A stretch of DNA of 64,000 bases from contig CP136534.1 of assembly GCA_051016205.1 (NCBI GenBank), positions 2,542,001 through 2,606,000 on the forward strand, written 5' to 3'. Shown here piece after piece: positions 32,896-41,208 of this stretch (its first letter is position 1; each line of letters opens with the position of its first letter). A model generated the notes under the pieces. That model had not been told where the DNA came from and made no database searches. It saw nothing but the letters and a program-made list of their open reading frames with translations. Position numbers and translations under genes: made by a program. This stretch comes from Acuticoccus sp051016205 (GTDB taxonomy: Bacteria > Pseudomonadota > Alphaproteobacteria > Rhizobiales > Amorphaceae).

Positions 32896-35691
32896 ATGTT
32901 TGAGAAGACCTACGACGCGGCCATCGTTGAGCCGCGCATCCGCGACGTCTGGAGCAACGCAGACGCGTTCAAGGCCGGTGCCGGTGCTGAACGCAATGCC
33001 GAGCCCTATTGTATCGTGATCCCGCCACCGAATGTGACGGGCTCGTTGCACATGGGCCACGCGCTGAACAATACACTCCAGGACGTATTGGTTCGCTTTG
33101 AGCGGCTGCGTGGCAAGGACGTGCTTTGGCAACCTGGCACCGACCATGCGGGCATTGCCACGCAGATGGTGGTGGAGCGCCAACTTGCAGAAGCTGGCGA
33201 GCCGAACCGTCGCGACATGGGGCGTGCTGCGTTCTTGGAGCGTGTGTGGCAGTGGCGTGAGGAGTCGGGCGGCACCATCAAGGCGCAGCTCGATCGGCTG
33301 GGGGCCTCGTGCGATTGGTCGCGCGAGCGCTTTACCATGGACGATGGGCTGTCCGAGGCAGTGCTTTCGGTCTTTGTGCGGTTGCACAAGCAGGGGCTGA
33401 TCTACCGCGACAAGCGCCTTGTGAACTGGGATCCCAAGCTGCTGACGGCGATTTCCGACCTTGAGGTGGAATCGCGGGAGGTGAAGGGTGAGCTGGTTCA
33501 TTTCCGCTATCCCCTCGCGGATGCCACCTTCGACCCTGAGGATCCGTCCACTTACATTGTCGTCGCAACCACACGGCCCGAAACGATGCTGGGCGATGTT
33601 GCCGTGGCCGTTCACCCCGACGATGAGCGCTTCCAACATCTTGTTGGGCGTGATGCAGTGTTGCCGCTGGTCGGGCGCCGTATTCAGATTGTGGCCGACA
33701 CCTACTCCGATCCGGAAAAAGGTTCGGGTGCGGTGAAGATCACCCCGGCCCACGACTTCAACGACTTTGAGGTGGGCAAGCGGCACAAGCTGACGCTGAT
33801 CAGCATCTTTGACGAAACGGCGGCGGTCCAACTGAAGGAGAACCAGGCGTTCCTTGAGGGGATCGATGCTGGCGCAGTGCGCGACCTCATCGACGCGGTG
33901 GACGGCAAGGATAGGTTTGCTGCGCGTGATGAGATTGTGCGGCGGATGACCGACGGTGGTTACATCGAGACCATTGAGCCGAACGTTCACCAGGTGCCCT
34001 TCGGCGATCGCAGCGGCGTTGCCATTGAGCCCTTGCTGACCGACCAGTGGTACGTGAACGCCAAGCGTCTTGCCGGACCCGCCATGGAGGCTGTGCGGGA
34101 GGGCAAGACCCTGTTCGTTCCGTCCAACTGGTCGCGCACGTACTTCGACTGGATGGAGAACATCCAGCCCTGGTGCATCTCGCGCCAGCTTTGGTGGGGC
34201 CATCAGATCCCTGCTTGGTATGGGCCAGATGGCAAGATCTTCGTTGAGCGCACCGAAGACGAGGTGCTGAATGTGGCTGGCCTCCACTATGGCCGCGGGG
34301 TCGCTGTGGCCGAGCGCGATGAGGCATTGGCGGCTTGGGCGCAAGAGGACCAAGAAGGCCCGTGCCTGCTTTACCGGGACGAGGATGTTCTGGACACGTG
34401 GTTCTCGTCCGCGCTGTGGCCGTTTTCAACGCTCGGCTGGCCTGAGCGTACGCCTGAGCTGCGCCGCTATTACCCCACATCCGTGTTGTCGACGGGGTTC
34501 GACATCATCTTCTTCTGGGTGGCCAGGATGATGATGATGGGGATGCATTTCCTCAACCGCGAGCCTTTCCACACCGTCTACATCCACGCCCTCGTGCGCG
34601 ACGAGCACGGCGCGAAGATGAGCAAGTCCAAGGGCAACGTTGTTGACCCGTTGGAATTGATGGACGCGTTTGGCGCTGATGCGTTGCGATTCACCCTTGC
34701 AGCGATGGCGGCCCAAGGGCGTGACGTGAAGATCGCCAAGGCGCGGGTGCAGGGTTACCGCAACTTTGCCACCAAGCTTTGGAACGCAACGCGCTTTGCC
34801 GACATGAACGAATGTCGGATTGACCCTTTGTTCGATCCTTCGACGGTGGATGGACGGCTTGCCCGTTGGATCATCACCGAAGCGCACAGGACCGCAGGAG
34901 AGGTGGAAGAGGCGCTCGACAGCTTCCGCTTCAACGATGCTGCGGCGGCCATTTACCGGTTCACATGGAACACGTTCTGCGATTGGTATTTGGAGCTTGC
35001 CAAGCCGGTTCTGATTGCGGCCGACAGTCCTGAAAAGGCTGAGCTGCAGAAGACGACCGCTTACGTCATCGACCAGATCCTCAAAATTCTTCACCCGTTC
35101 ATGCCTTTCTTGACTGAAGAGCTTTGGGCGGTGACGGCCGAGCGCTCGAACGTCAAGCGCGAGACGCTCTTGATCCATGCAAGCTGGCCACAAAGCGTGA
35201 TGGAGGATGTGGACGCCGCTGACGAGATCAATTTCGTGGTGGATCTTGTGGCGAACGTGCGCTCCGTGCGGGCTGAGACCAACGTGCCTGCGGCAATGGA
35301 AGCGCCCATTGTGGTGGTCGGCGGGACGGCCAAGCACGAGGGGTGGATTGCTGAGCACGAGCCTGCGATCCGCCGTCTTGCAAGGGCCTCGTCCGTTTGG
35401 GCCGACGAGGTTGCGCCGCCCAACTCCGCCCAGACTGTGGTGGGGGACGTTGTGGTGTGCCTTCCGCTGGAAGGGCTTGTGGACCTTGGGGCAGAGCGCG
35501 CGCGGCTGACCAAGGAGCTGACCCGCCTAGACAAGGACATTGAGAAAATCGAGGGGCGCCTCTCCAACCCGAAATTCTTGGAAAAGGCGGAGGCGGACAC
35601 GGTGGAAGAACAACGCCAGAAGCGCGAAGATGCGACGGCGCGGCGTGCCAAGCTGGTGGCCGCACTGGGTCGGTTAAATCCTGCGGCCTAA
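32896..35691 (+). CDS. valS: Valyl-tRNA synthetase
   Basis: A 931-residue class I aminoacyl-tRNA synthetase that loads valine on tRNA-Val in the cytoplasm. It shows PPPNVTGSLHMGHALNNTLQ with the HIGH motif (52-55), the editing domain (TTRPETMLGDVAV and GSGAVKITPAHDFNDFEVG), and KMSKSKGNV (Lys574). The C-terminus has the valyl-specific coiled coil (LGAERARLTKELTRLDKDIEKIEGRLSNPKFLEKA). The ATG at 32896 gives MFEKTYD, the normal start. Confidence 0.98.
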   Translation: MFEKTYDAAIVEPRIRDVWSNADAFKAGAGAERNAEPYCIVIPPPNVTGSLHMGHALNNTLQDVLVRFERLRGKDVLWQPGTDHAGIATQMVVERQLAEAGEPNRRDMGRAAFLERVWQWREESGGTIKAQLDRLGASCDWSRERFTMDDGLSEAVLSVFVRLHKQGLIYRDKRLVNWDPKLLTAISDLEVESREVKGELVHFRYPLADATFDPEDPSTYIVVATTRPETMLGDVAVAVHPDDERFQHLVGRDAVLPLVGRRIQIVADTYSDPEKGSGAVKITPAHDFNDFEVGKRHKLTLISIFDETAAVQLKENQAFLEGIDAGAVRDLIDAVDGKDRFAARDEIVRRMTDGGYIETIEPNVHQVPFGDRSGVAIEPLLTDQWYVNAKRLAGPAMEAVREGKTLFVPSNWSRTYFDWMENIQPWCISRQLWWGHQIPAWYGPDGKIFVERTEDEVLNVAGLHYGRGVAVAERDEALAAWAQEDQEGPCLLYRDEDVLDTWFSSALWPFSTLGWPERTPELRRYYPTSVLSTGFDIIFFWVARMMMMGMHFLNREPFHTVYIHALVRDEHGAKMSKSKGNVVDPLELMDAFGADALRFTLAAMAAQGRDVKIAKARVQGYRNFATKLWNATRFADMNECRIDPLFDPSTVDGRLARWIITEAHRTAGEVEEALDSFRFNDAAAAIYRFTWNTFCDWYLELAKPVLIAADSPEKAELQKTTAYVIDQILKILHPFMPFLTEELWAVTAERSNVKRETLLIHASWPQSVMEDVDAADEINFVVDLVANVRSVRAETNVPAAMEAPIVVVGGTAKHEGWIAEHEPAIRRLARASSVWADEVAPPNSAQTVVGDVVVCLPLEGLVDLGAERARLTKELTRLDKDIEKIEGRLSNPKFLEKAEADTVEEQRQKREDATARRAKLVAALGRLNPAA

Positions 35692-35765
35692 GACTATTTG
35701 GGGGGTGATCGCATTTGCCGCGCTGCTTGCGGCACGGTGGTGACGGGGGGCAAGTGGAGAAAGCT

Positions 35766-36512
35766 GTGAGCGAACAGACCTGGTCGGCAGAAGTTTACTC
35801 GCGCAATGCACGGTTTGTGTCGGACCTTGGTGCAGGCGTGGTGGAGTGGCTCGACCCGAAACCGGGCGAGCGCGTGCTTGACCTTGGCTGCGGCGACGGC
35901 GCTCTCACCGAAAAGATTGCCGAAGCGGGCGCCACGGTGGTGGGGGCCGATGCAAGCGCCGATTTCGTAGAGGCGGCGCGGGCGCGCGGGCTTGATGCGC
36001 GCCAGGTAGACGGCCAGGCCCTCGATTTTGCGGATGAGTTCGATGCTGTATTCAGCAATGCTGCCCTTCACTGGATGAACGATGGCGAGGCGGTGATCAA
36101 AGGCGTGCACCGGGCGCTGAAACCCGGCGGACGATTCGTTGCCGAGTTCGGTGGTCACGGGAATGTGGCAGCCATCCGAACGGCCCTTCGCGCCCTTGCC
36201 GACAAGCACGGCATTGACGATACGCTGGCGGATCCTTGGTTTTTCCCGACGGCCGATGAGTATCGGGGGATGCTCGAGGCTGGCGGGTTCACGGTGGACA
36301 AGATCGAAATGTTCCACCGTCCCACCCATCTGCCGCGCGGCCTGTCGAGCTGGATCGAGACGTTTCGTGCGCCGTTCTTCGATGCTGCCGGCACCCGTGC
36401 CGATCTCCTGATGAGCGAACTTGAGGCCCTGTTATCGCCGCAGCTTCGCGACCGGTCCGGCCAGTGGACGGCAGACTATGTTCGCATCCGATTTGCCGCA
36501 CGGCTTGCGTAA
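35766..36512 (+). CDS. Class I SAM-dependent methyltransferase
   Basis: A 248-residue methyltransferase with motif I VLDLGCGDGALTEKIAEAG, motif II VVGADAS, motif III AVFSNAALHWM and motif IV ALKPGGRFVAEFGG. The NAALHWM segment is typical of trans-aconitate methyltransferase-like (Tam/UbiE-like) proteins. GTG 35766 follows a GGAGAAAG ribosome site. The substrate is unknown. Confidence 0.85.
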   Translation: MSEQTWSAEVYSRNARFVSDLGAGVVEWLDPKPGERVLDLGCGDGALTEKIAEAGATVVGADASADFVEAARARGLDARQVDGQALDFADEFDAVFSNAALHWMNDGEAVIKGVHRALKPGGRFVAEFGGHGNVAAIRTALRALADKHGIDDTLADPWFFPTADEYRGMLEAGGFTVDKIEMFHRPTHLPRGLSSWIETFRAPFFDAAGTRADLLMSELEALLSPQLRDRSGQWTADYVRIRFAARLA

Positions 36513-36694
36513 ACGGGCAATTGATTGGAAGAGGTATCTGAGGATCGAACCGCGCCCAGTGACAGTTGGCCTCAACCGCTGCCATGGCGTCCTGCGCCAT
36601 GTGTGGGCGCTGGTGCCCTGGCCGACCGCCCGATTGATGTTTCATCGGGCTTCGGGCGCGCGCAAGGTCCTTGGTGCTGGGGGCTGACGGTGCG

Positions 36695-37219
36695 ATGGTT
36701 CGAGTAGGCGTAGTTGTGATGATGGGTCTTCTGGCGCTGGGATCTGCCAGGGCCGAGCCCATCGAAAACCCCGTCGCGGTGTTCTCAGGCCTCGACAAAG
36801 TGACGGGACGGATCATTTCGTTCGACGTCTACATCAACGAGACGGTGCAGTTTGGCGCGCTTCAGGTGACGCCGCGCACCTGCCAAACCCAGCCGCCGAC
36901 GGAAGAGCCCAACACGATGGTTTTTGCCGAGGTGGATGAGATCACCCTCGACGCACGCATCCGCCGGATTTTCACAGGCTGGATGTTTGCCGCAAGCCCA
37001 GGCCTCAACGCGGTCGACCACCCCGTCTATGACGTGTGGCTCAAGGATTGCGCGCTTACCACGTCGGTGGCGCCGCCTCCTGGGTTTGATACCAGCAGCT
37101 TTGCACAGGACGAGATGGGGTTGATCACGAGGCCGGACGGGTGGTTTCCCTTGCCGCGCCGCAAACCATTCGTGGCTGTGGTCACGCCTGACGACATTCC
37201 CGAGGTGATCGAGGATTGA
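36695..37219 (+). CDS. DUF2155-family secreted protein
   Basis: A 174-residue protein with a signal peptide (VGVVVMMGLLALGSARAEP) and the DUF2155 core: VAVFSGLDKVTGRIISFDVYINETVQFGALQVTPRTC, then ARIRRIFTGWMFAASPGLNAVDHPVYDVWLKDC. This family is very common next to aat-accC in alphaproteobacteria, as here (convergent with aat). The function is unknown. The gene that usually precedes it (NDUFA12-like) is not found in the 180 bases upstream. Confidence 0.88.
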   Translation: MVRVGVVVMMGLLALGSARAEPIENPVAVFSGLDKVTGRIISFDVYINETVQFGALQVTPRTCQTQPPTEEPNTMVFAEVDEITLDARIRRIFTGWMFAASPGLNAVDHPVYDVWLKDCALTTSVAPPPGFDTSSFAQDEMGLITRPDGWFPLPRRKPFVAVVTPDDIPEVIED

Positions 37220-37225
37220 GCAGCG

Positions 37226-37891
37226 TTAGGCGGCGCTGAGCGCGTCTACGGCTTTTGTGCCTGTCAAAGGGCCCGCGCGCGTAAAGTCGGCATCCAGCTG
37301 TAAGGCGCCGTCCAAAAGGGACTGGTAGCGCCTGCGCGAGATTTCCGTAGCGCCGAATTGGGTCAAATGATCGGTGATGAACTGGGCGTCGAGCAGTCCG
37401 AAGCCGCCGATCTTCAGCCGCGCAGCAAGGTGCACGAGGGCGACCTTTGAGGCATCGCGCACGCTGGAAAACATCGATTCGCCAAAAAACGCACCGTTGA
37501 GCCGTACGCCGTAGAGCCCACCCACCAGTTCCCCGTCGAGCCATGTCTCCACTGAGTGGGCATGACCCATCTGGAACAGGTTGGTGTAAAGATGCCTGAT
37601 GCGCCCATTGATCCATGTGCGCGTGCGGCCGGGGGCCGGGGCAGCGCAGCCGTCGATCACCGCATCGAAAGCGGTGTCGACGCGGATCTCAAACGGTTCC
37701 TGCTTGAGAAGGCGGGCCAGACGCCGGGGGACGTGAAAGGTCTCTAAAGGCACGATGCCGCGACGCTCGGGCTCGATCCAGTAAAGGCCGGGGTCGTCTG
37801 CGGACTCTGCCATCGGGAAGATCCCGCAGGCATAGGCCTTCAGAAGAACCTCAGGCGTGATCTCAAGCACGATGTTGTCGAGGCTACTCAT
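37226..37891 (-). CDS. aat: Leucyl/phenylalanyl-tRNA-protein transferase
   Basis: A 221-residue Aat enzyme of the N-end rule pathway, which transfers Leu or Phe to proteins with N-terminal Arg or Lys. It shows LLKAYACGIFPMAESADDPGLYWIEPERRGI, TWINGRIRHLYTNLFQMGHAHSVETW, and GESMFSS with ALVHLAARL, all family hallmarks. ATG 37891 overlaps the accC stop (ATGA). Confidence 0.96.
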   Translation of the reverse strand: MSSLDNIVLEITPEVLLKAYACGIFPMAESADDPGLYWIEPERRGIVPLETFHVPRRLARLLKQEPFEIRVDTAFDAVIDGCAAPAPGRTRTWINGRIRHLYTNLFQMGHAHSVETWLDGELVGGLYGVRLNGAFFGESMFSSVRDASKVALVHLAARLKIGGFGLLDAQFITDHLTQFGATEISRRRYQSLLDGALQLDADFTRAGPLTGTKAVDALSAA

Positions 37892-39237
37892 CCGGTCGCA
37901 TCCTTCGCCAAGAAGGTCTCCAACCAATGGATATCGTACATGCCACTTACGATATCGGGATGATGGATCAGATCGCGGAAGAGGCCCAGCGTCGAATTGA
38001 CGCCGTCCACCACAAACTCATCCAGTGAGCGCCTGAGGCGCATCAAGCATTCAGAGCGCGTGTTGCCATGGACGATCAGCTTGCCGATCAAGCTGTCGTA
38101 GTAGGGGGGGATGCGGTAGCCCTGATAGACCGCCGAATCCACCCGCACACCAAGCCCGCCAGGCGGGTGGTAGTGGGTGATGGTCCCGGGCGAGGGGATA
38201 AACGTCTCAGGATGCTCGGCGTTGATACGACACTCGATGGCGTGGCCGTGGAAGGTGACCTCATCCTGGGTGATGCCGATATCCCCGCCTGAGGCGACTC
38301 TGAGCTGCGCATGGACGAGGTCGAGCCCTGTGATCATCTCCGTCACAGGGTGCTCAACCTGAAGGCGCGTGTTCATCTCGATGAAGAAGAACTCTCCGTT
38401 CTCGTACAAGAACTCGATGGTGCCGGCGCCCCGATAGCGCATGTCGCACATGGCCTTGCGCACGGTCTCGTAGATCTCCGCGCGCTGAGTGTCGTCGAGG
38501 GCAGGGGAGAGAGCCTCCTCCCACACCTTCTGATGCCGGCGTTGGAGCGAACAGTCACGCTCACCAAGGGCAATGGCCTCGCCCCGCCCATCGCCCAACA
38601 CCTGGATTTCGATGTGGCGCGGCGTCGCGAGATAGCGCTCCAAATAGATGTCGTCATTGCCGAAGGCGGCCTTCGCCTCCGATTTTGCGCGCCCTGCGGC
38701 CTGGACCAGCTCGCTCTCGCTGCGCGCCACGGTCATTCCGCGACCGCCGCCGCCGGCACTCGCCTTGATGATGACGGGGTAGCCGATTTCCTTGGCCACG
38801 CGCAGGAGCTCCGCCTCGGTCTTGATGGCTCCTTCCGACCCAGGCACCACGGGAATGCCGAGCCGCGCTGCGGTGCGCTTGGCCTCGATCTTGTCGCCCA
38901 TGGTGCGGATCTGGCTTGCCGTCGGGCCGATGAAGGACAGCCCATGGGCCTCCACAATGTCGGCGAACCGAGAGTTTTCCGACAGGAAGCCGTAGCCCGG
39001 GTGGATGGCCTCAGCTCCTGTGATCTCGCAGGCCGCAACGATGGCGGGGATGTTGAGATAGCTCTCCGATGCCTGGGGTGGTCCGATGCACACCGATTCG
39101 TCCGCCAGCCTCACATGCATGGCGTCGGTGTCGGCGGTGGAATGGACCGCCACGGTTGAAATCCCCAGCTCCTTGCAGGCGCGAAGGATTCGTAGGGCGA
39201 TCTCACCGCGATTGGCGATGAGGACTTTGCGAAACAT
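37888..39237 (-). CDS. accC: Acetyl-CoA carboxylase, biotin carboxylase subunit
   Basis: A 449-residue ATP-grasp biotin carboxylase. It shows ANRGEIALRILRACKELGI at the start, HPGYGFLSEN, VIIKASAGGGGRGM, FIEMNTRLQVEHPVTE and GYRIPPYYDSLIGKLI. It carboxylates biotin on AccB, the first half of the reaction that makes malonyl-CoA. Its start overlaps the accB stop by one base and its stop overlaps aat. Confidence 0.98.
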   Translation of the reverse strand: MFRKVLIANRGEIALRILRACKELGISTVAVHSTADTDAMHVRLADESVCIGPPQASESYLNIPAIVAACEITGAEAIHPGYGFLSENSRFADIVEAHGLSFIGPTASQIRTMGDKIEAKRTAARLGIPVVPGSEGAIKTEAELLRVAKEIGYPVIIKASAGGGGRGMTVARSESELVQAAGRAKSEAKAAFGNDDIYLERYLATPRHIEIQVLGDGRGEAIALGERDCSLQRRHQKVWEEALSPALDDTQRAEIYETVRKAMCDMRYRGAGTIEFLYENGEFFFIEMNTRLQVEHPVTEMITGLDLVHAQLRVASGGDIGITQDEVTFHGHAIECRINAEHPETFIPSPGTITHYHPPGGLGVRVDSAVYQGYRIPPYYDSLIGKLIVHGNTRSECLMRLRRSLDEFVVDGVNSTLGLFRDLIHHPDIVSGMYDIHWLETFLAKDATG

Positions 39238-39689
39238 CAGGAGATGGCGAGGAGCGGCTCGCCATACTCCACTGGCTGGCCGTCTTCCACAAAGATCTCA
39301 GTCACGGCTCCGGCCGTCTCGGCGATGATCTGGTTCATGGTCTTCATGGCCTCGACGATCATCACCACCTGGCCGACGCGCACCGTATCCCCCACCTCCA
39401 CGAATGGTTTGGCACCCGGTTCCGGTGCGCGGTAGGCCGTGCCCACCATAGGCGACAGCACCGCGCCCGGCGTGGCCTTGGCAGGTGCGGGCGCCGGGCG
39501 GCTGTCTGCCTGAGGCGCTGCGGCAGGCGCCGGCGCTGGCGCCATCATCGCAGGCGCGGCGGAAATCTGCCTTGCCACGCGCAACTTGGTGTCGCCGCGT
39601 TCGATCTCGATCTCCGACAGATCCGCTTCGTGGAGCAGGGCAGCCAAAGTGCGGATTGCCGTTTCGTCAATGGTCGGTGGTTTTGCCAT
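39237..39689 (-). CDS. accB: Acetyl-CoA carboxylase biotin carboxyl carrier protein
   Basis: A 150-residue BCCP with an alanine/proline-rich linker (about 42-72) and a biotinyl domain (75-150) ending in YGEPLLAIS. The biotin lysine is Lys116 in IVEAMKTMN. It carries biotin between AccC and the carboxyltransferase. It forms an operon with accC and aat downstream, 86 bases after aroQ. Confidence 0.97.
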   Translation of the reverse strand: MAKPPTIDETAIRTLAALLHEADLSEIEIERGDTKLRVARQISAAPAMMAPAPAPAAAPQADSRPAPAPAKATPGAVLSPMVGTAYRAPEPGAKPFVEVGDTVRVGQVVMIVEAMKTMNQIIAETAGAVTEIFVEDGQPVEYGEPLLAIS

Positions 39690-39775
39690 CTGGACGGTCG
39701 CCGGATCTTAAAATGAGGCCGGCACATTCCCTTCTTCTTGGCGCCTCGGCATGGAACCGCTCGGATGGTGGTAAG

Positions 39776-40225
39776 TCACGGGCGTTTCGCCACCACCATC
39801 TCACACAGCGCCAGCACCGCAAGGCGATATGACTGCGCGCCGAACCCCATGACGACCCCCGTCACCACAGGCGCGATGGCCGAATGGTGGCGGAACGCCT
39901 CCCGTCGATGCGTGTTCGAAAGGTGGGTCTCGACAACCGGTACGTCCAGTAGCCGAAGCGCATCGGCCAGTGCAATCGAGGTGTGCGTGTAGGCGCCAGC
40001 GTTGATGGCAACGCCCACAGCCGCTTCATCCACAGCCTGGTGGATGAAGTCGACAAGTCCGCCTTCGTGGTTGGATTGACGCGCCACAAGGCCCAACCCG
40101 TTCGCCTCGGCGATGGAACGGCAGGCTTGCTCGATATCGGCAAGGGTCTCGGCGCCATAGATCGACGGCTCGCGCGTCCCAAGACGGTTAAGGTTTGGGC
40201 CGTTGATGAGGTGGATGTCTCCCAC
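39776..40225 (-). CDS. aroQ: 3-dehydroquinate dehydratase, type II
   Basis: A 149-residue type II enzyme of the shikimate pathway. It has LINGPNLNRLGTREPSIYG with the catalytic Tyr, RQSNHEGGLVDFIHQA, INAGAYTHTSIAL and ETHLSNTHRREAFRHHS. The order aroQ-accB-accC is typical. Confidence 0.97.
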   Translation of the reverse strand: MGDIHLINGPNLNRLGTREPSIYGAETLADIEQACRSIAEANGLGLVARQSNHEGGLVDFIHQAVDEAAVGVAINAGAYTHTSIALADALRLLDVPVVETHLSNTHRREAFRHHSAIAPVVTGVVMGFGAQSYRLAVLALCEMVVAKRP

Positions 40226-40298
40226 GCGGTCTCTTGTTCGCCCCCTTCGTGCCGACCGGGCCGGTTCCCCGGTCAGCGAGGGTGCTCAGCCCATCCGC

Positions 40299-41039
40299 CT
40301 AGCAGGTCACCTGGCCGCAGCGCGCCTCGTTGATGCGCTGGCGCAAAGCGTCGTAGCCGACCGCGCCAAACTCCACCGTATCGCCGATAACGTATGACGG
40401 TGTGCCTGACAAACCAAGCGCTTGGGCGATCTCATAGCTTTCCTCCACAGCCGCGCGCACAGCATCGGAGCGCATGTTCTCTTCGATGGCCTGGCGCGGC
40501 AGGGACATGGCGTCCACCAACGCAAGAGCGGTGCTCTCATCGGCAGGGCCTTCATGACCCATCAAGCGCTTGTGGAACTCGCCATAAAGGTCTGGCGCCA
40601 CCTGGTTGACCGCAATGGAAACGGCAGCCGCCTCCATGGACTGCTGGCCGAGGACCGGGAATTCCTTCAACACAACGCGAAGGTTGGGGTCGTTCTCGAT
40701 CAGCTTGTTCATGTCTTCCATGGCGCGGCGGCAGAATCCGCAATTGTAGTCGAAGAACTCCACCAGCGTGACGTCGCCATTTGGATTGCCGATGACCGCA
40801 TCATGTTCAGAATTTTCGATCCGCTCGCGATACTCGCTGAGGGAGGCGACGCGGGCCTTTGCAGCTTCCGCCTCTCGCTTGGTCTGGAGCGCTGCGAAAG
40901 CCTCTTCCAGAACCTCAGGGTTCTGCAGGAGATACTCCCGAACGATGGTCTCCACGTCCGAGCGCGTTAGCGGTGCCTCATCAGCAGTGGCCACGATGGG
41001 GGTAAGGAGTAAAGCAACGGCAAACAGTGCGCGAAGCAT
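40299..41039 (-). CDS. DsbA-family thiol:disulfide oxidoreductase (Com1/BdbD-like)
   Basis: A 246-residue periplasmic protein: signal peptide (LRALFAVALLLTPIVATA), an N-terminal helical segment of the Com1/copper-sensitivity type (LTRSDVETIVREYLLQNPEVLEEAF), then a thioredoxin fold with EFFDYNCGFCRRAME (CGFC active site) and the cis-proline loop GTPSYVIG. ATG 41039 is chosen for its GAGG ribosome site; a TTG 15 bases upstream is also possible. It has two further cysteines at the C-terminus. Confidence 0.9.
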   Translation of the reverse strand: MLRALFAVALLLTPIVATADEAPLTRSDVETIVREYLLQNPEVLEEAFAALQTKREAEAAKARVASLSEYRERIENSEHDAVIGNPNGDVTLVEFFDYNCGFCRRAMEDMNKLIENDPNLRVVLKEFPVLGQQSMEAAAVSIAVNQVAPDLYGEFHKRLMGHEGPADESTALALVDAMSLPRQAIEENMRSDAVRAAVEESYEIAQALGLSGTPSYVIGDTVEFGAVGYDALRQRINEARCGQVTC

Positions 41040-41146
41040 GATCGACCTCGACAATTAAACCGGTTTCTAAGGAAGGGGATAGCGTGGCTGGCGCGGCAAG
41101 CGATAGGGCTCGCAAGCGCGCTCCAATCACGTTCCAGTCAGGATGG

Positions 41147-41195
41147 AGGCCGGCTTTGCGCGCACCGCATGGTGTCTTATGCGCTCGGCCGGCCT
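41147..41195 (-). terminator. Possible rne terminator hairpin
   Basis: AGGCCGGC and GCCGGCCT form a perfect 8-base stem around a 33-base inner region that can itself fold. It follows the rne stop by 14 bases, but no clear U tract is seen, so processing instead of termination is possible. Confidence 0.35.
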
Positions 41196-41208
41196 TGTTG
41201 GATGGGAT

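Noticed and set aside
36421..36687. 88-codon frame between the methyltransferase and DUF2155 genes, checked as a possible NDUFA12-like remnant
   Set aside because: The residues do not match NDUFA12; it overlaps the methyltransferase end and has no start signal.
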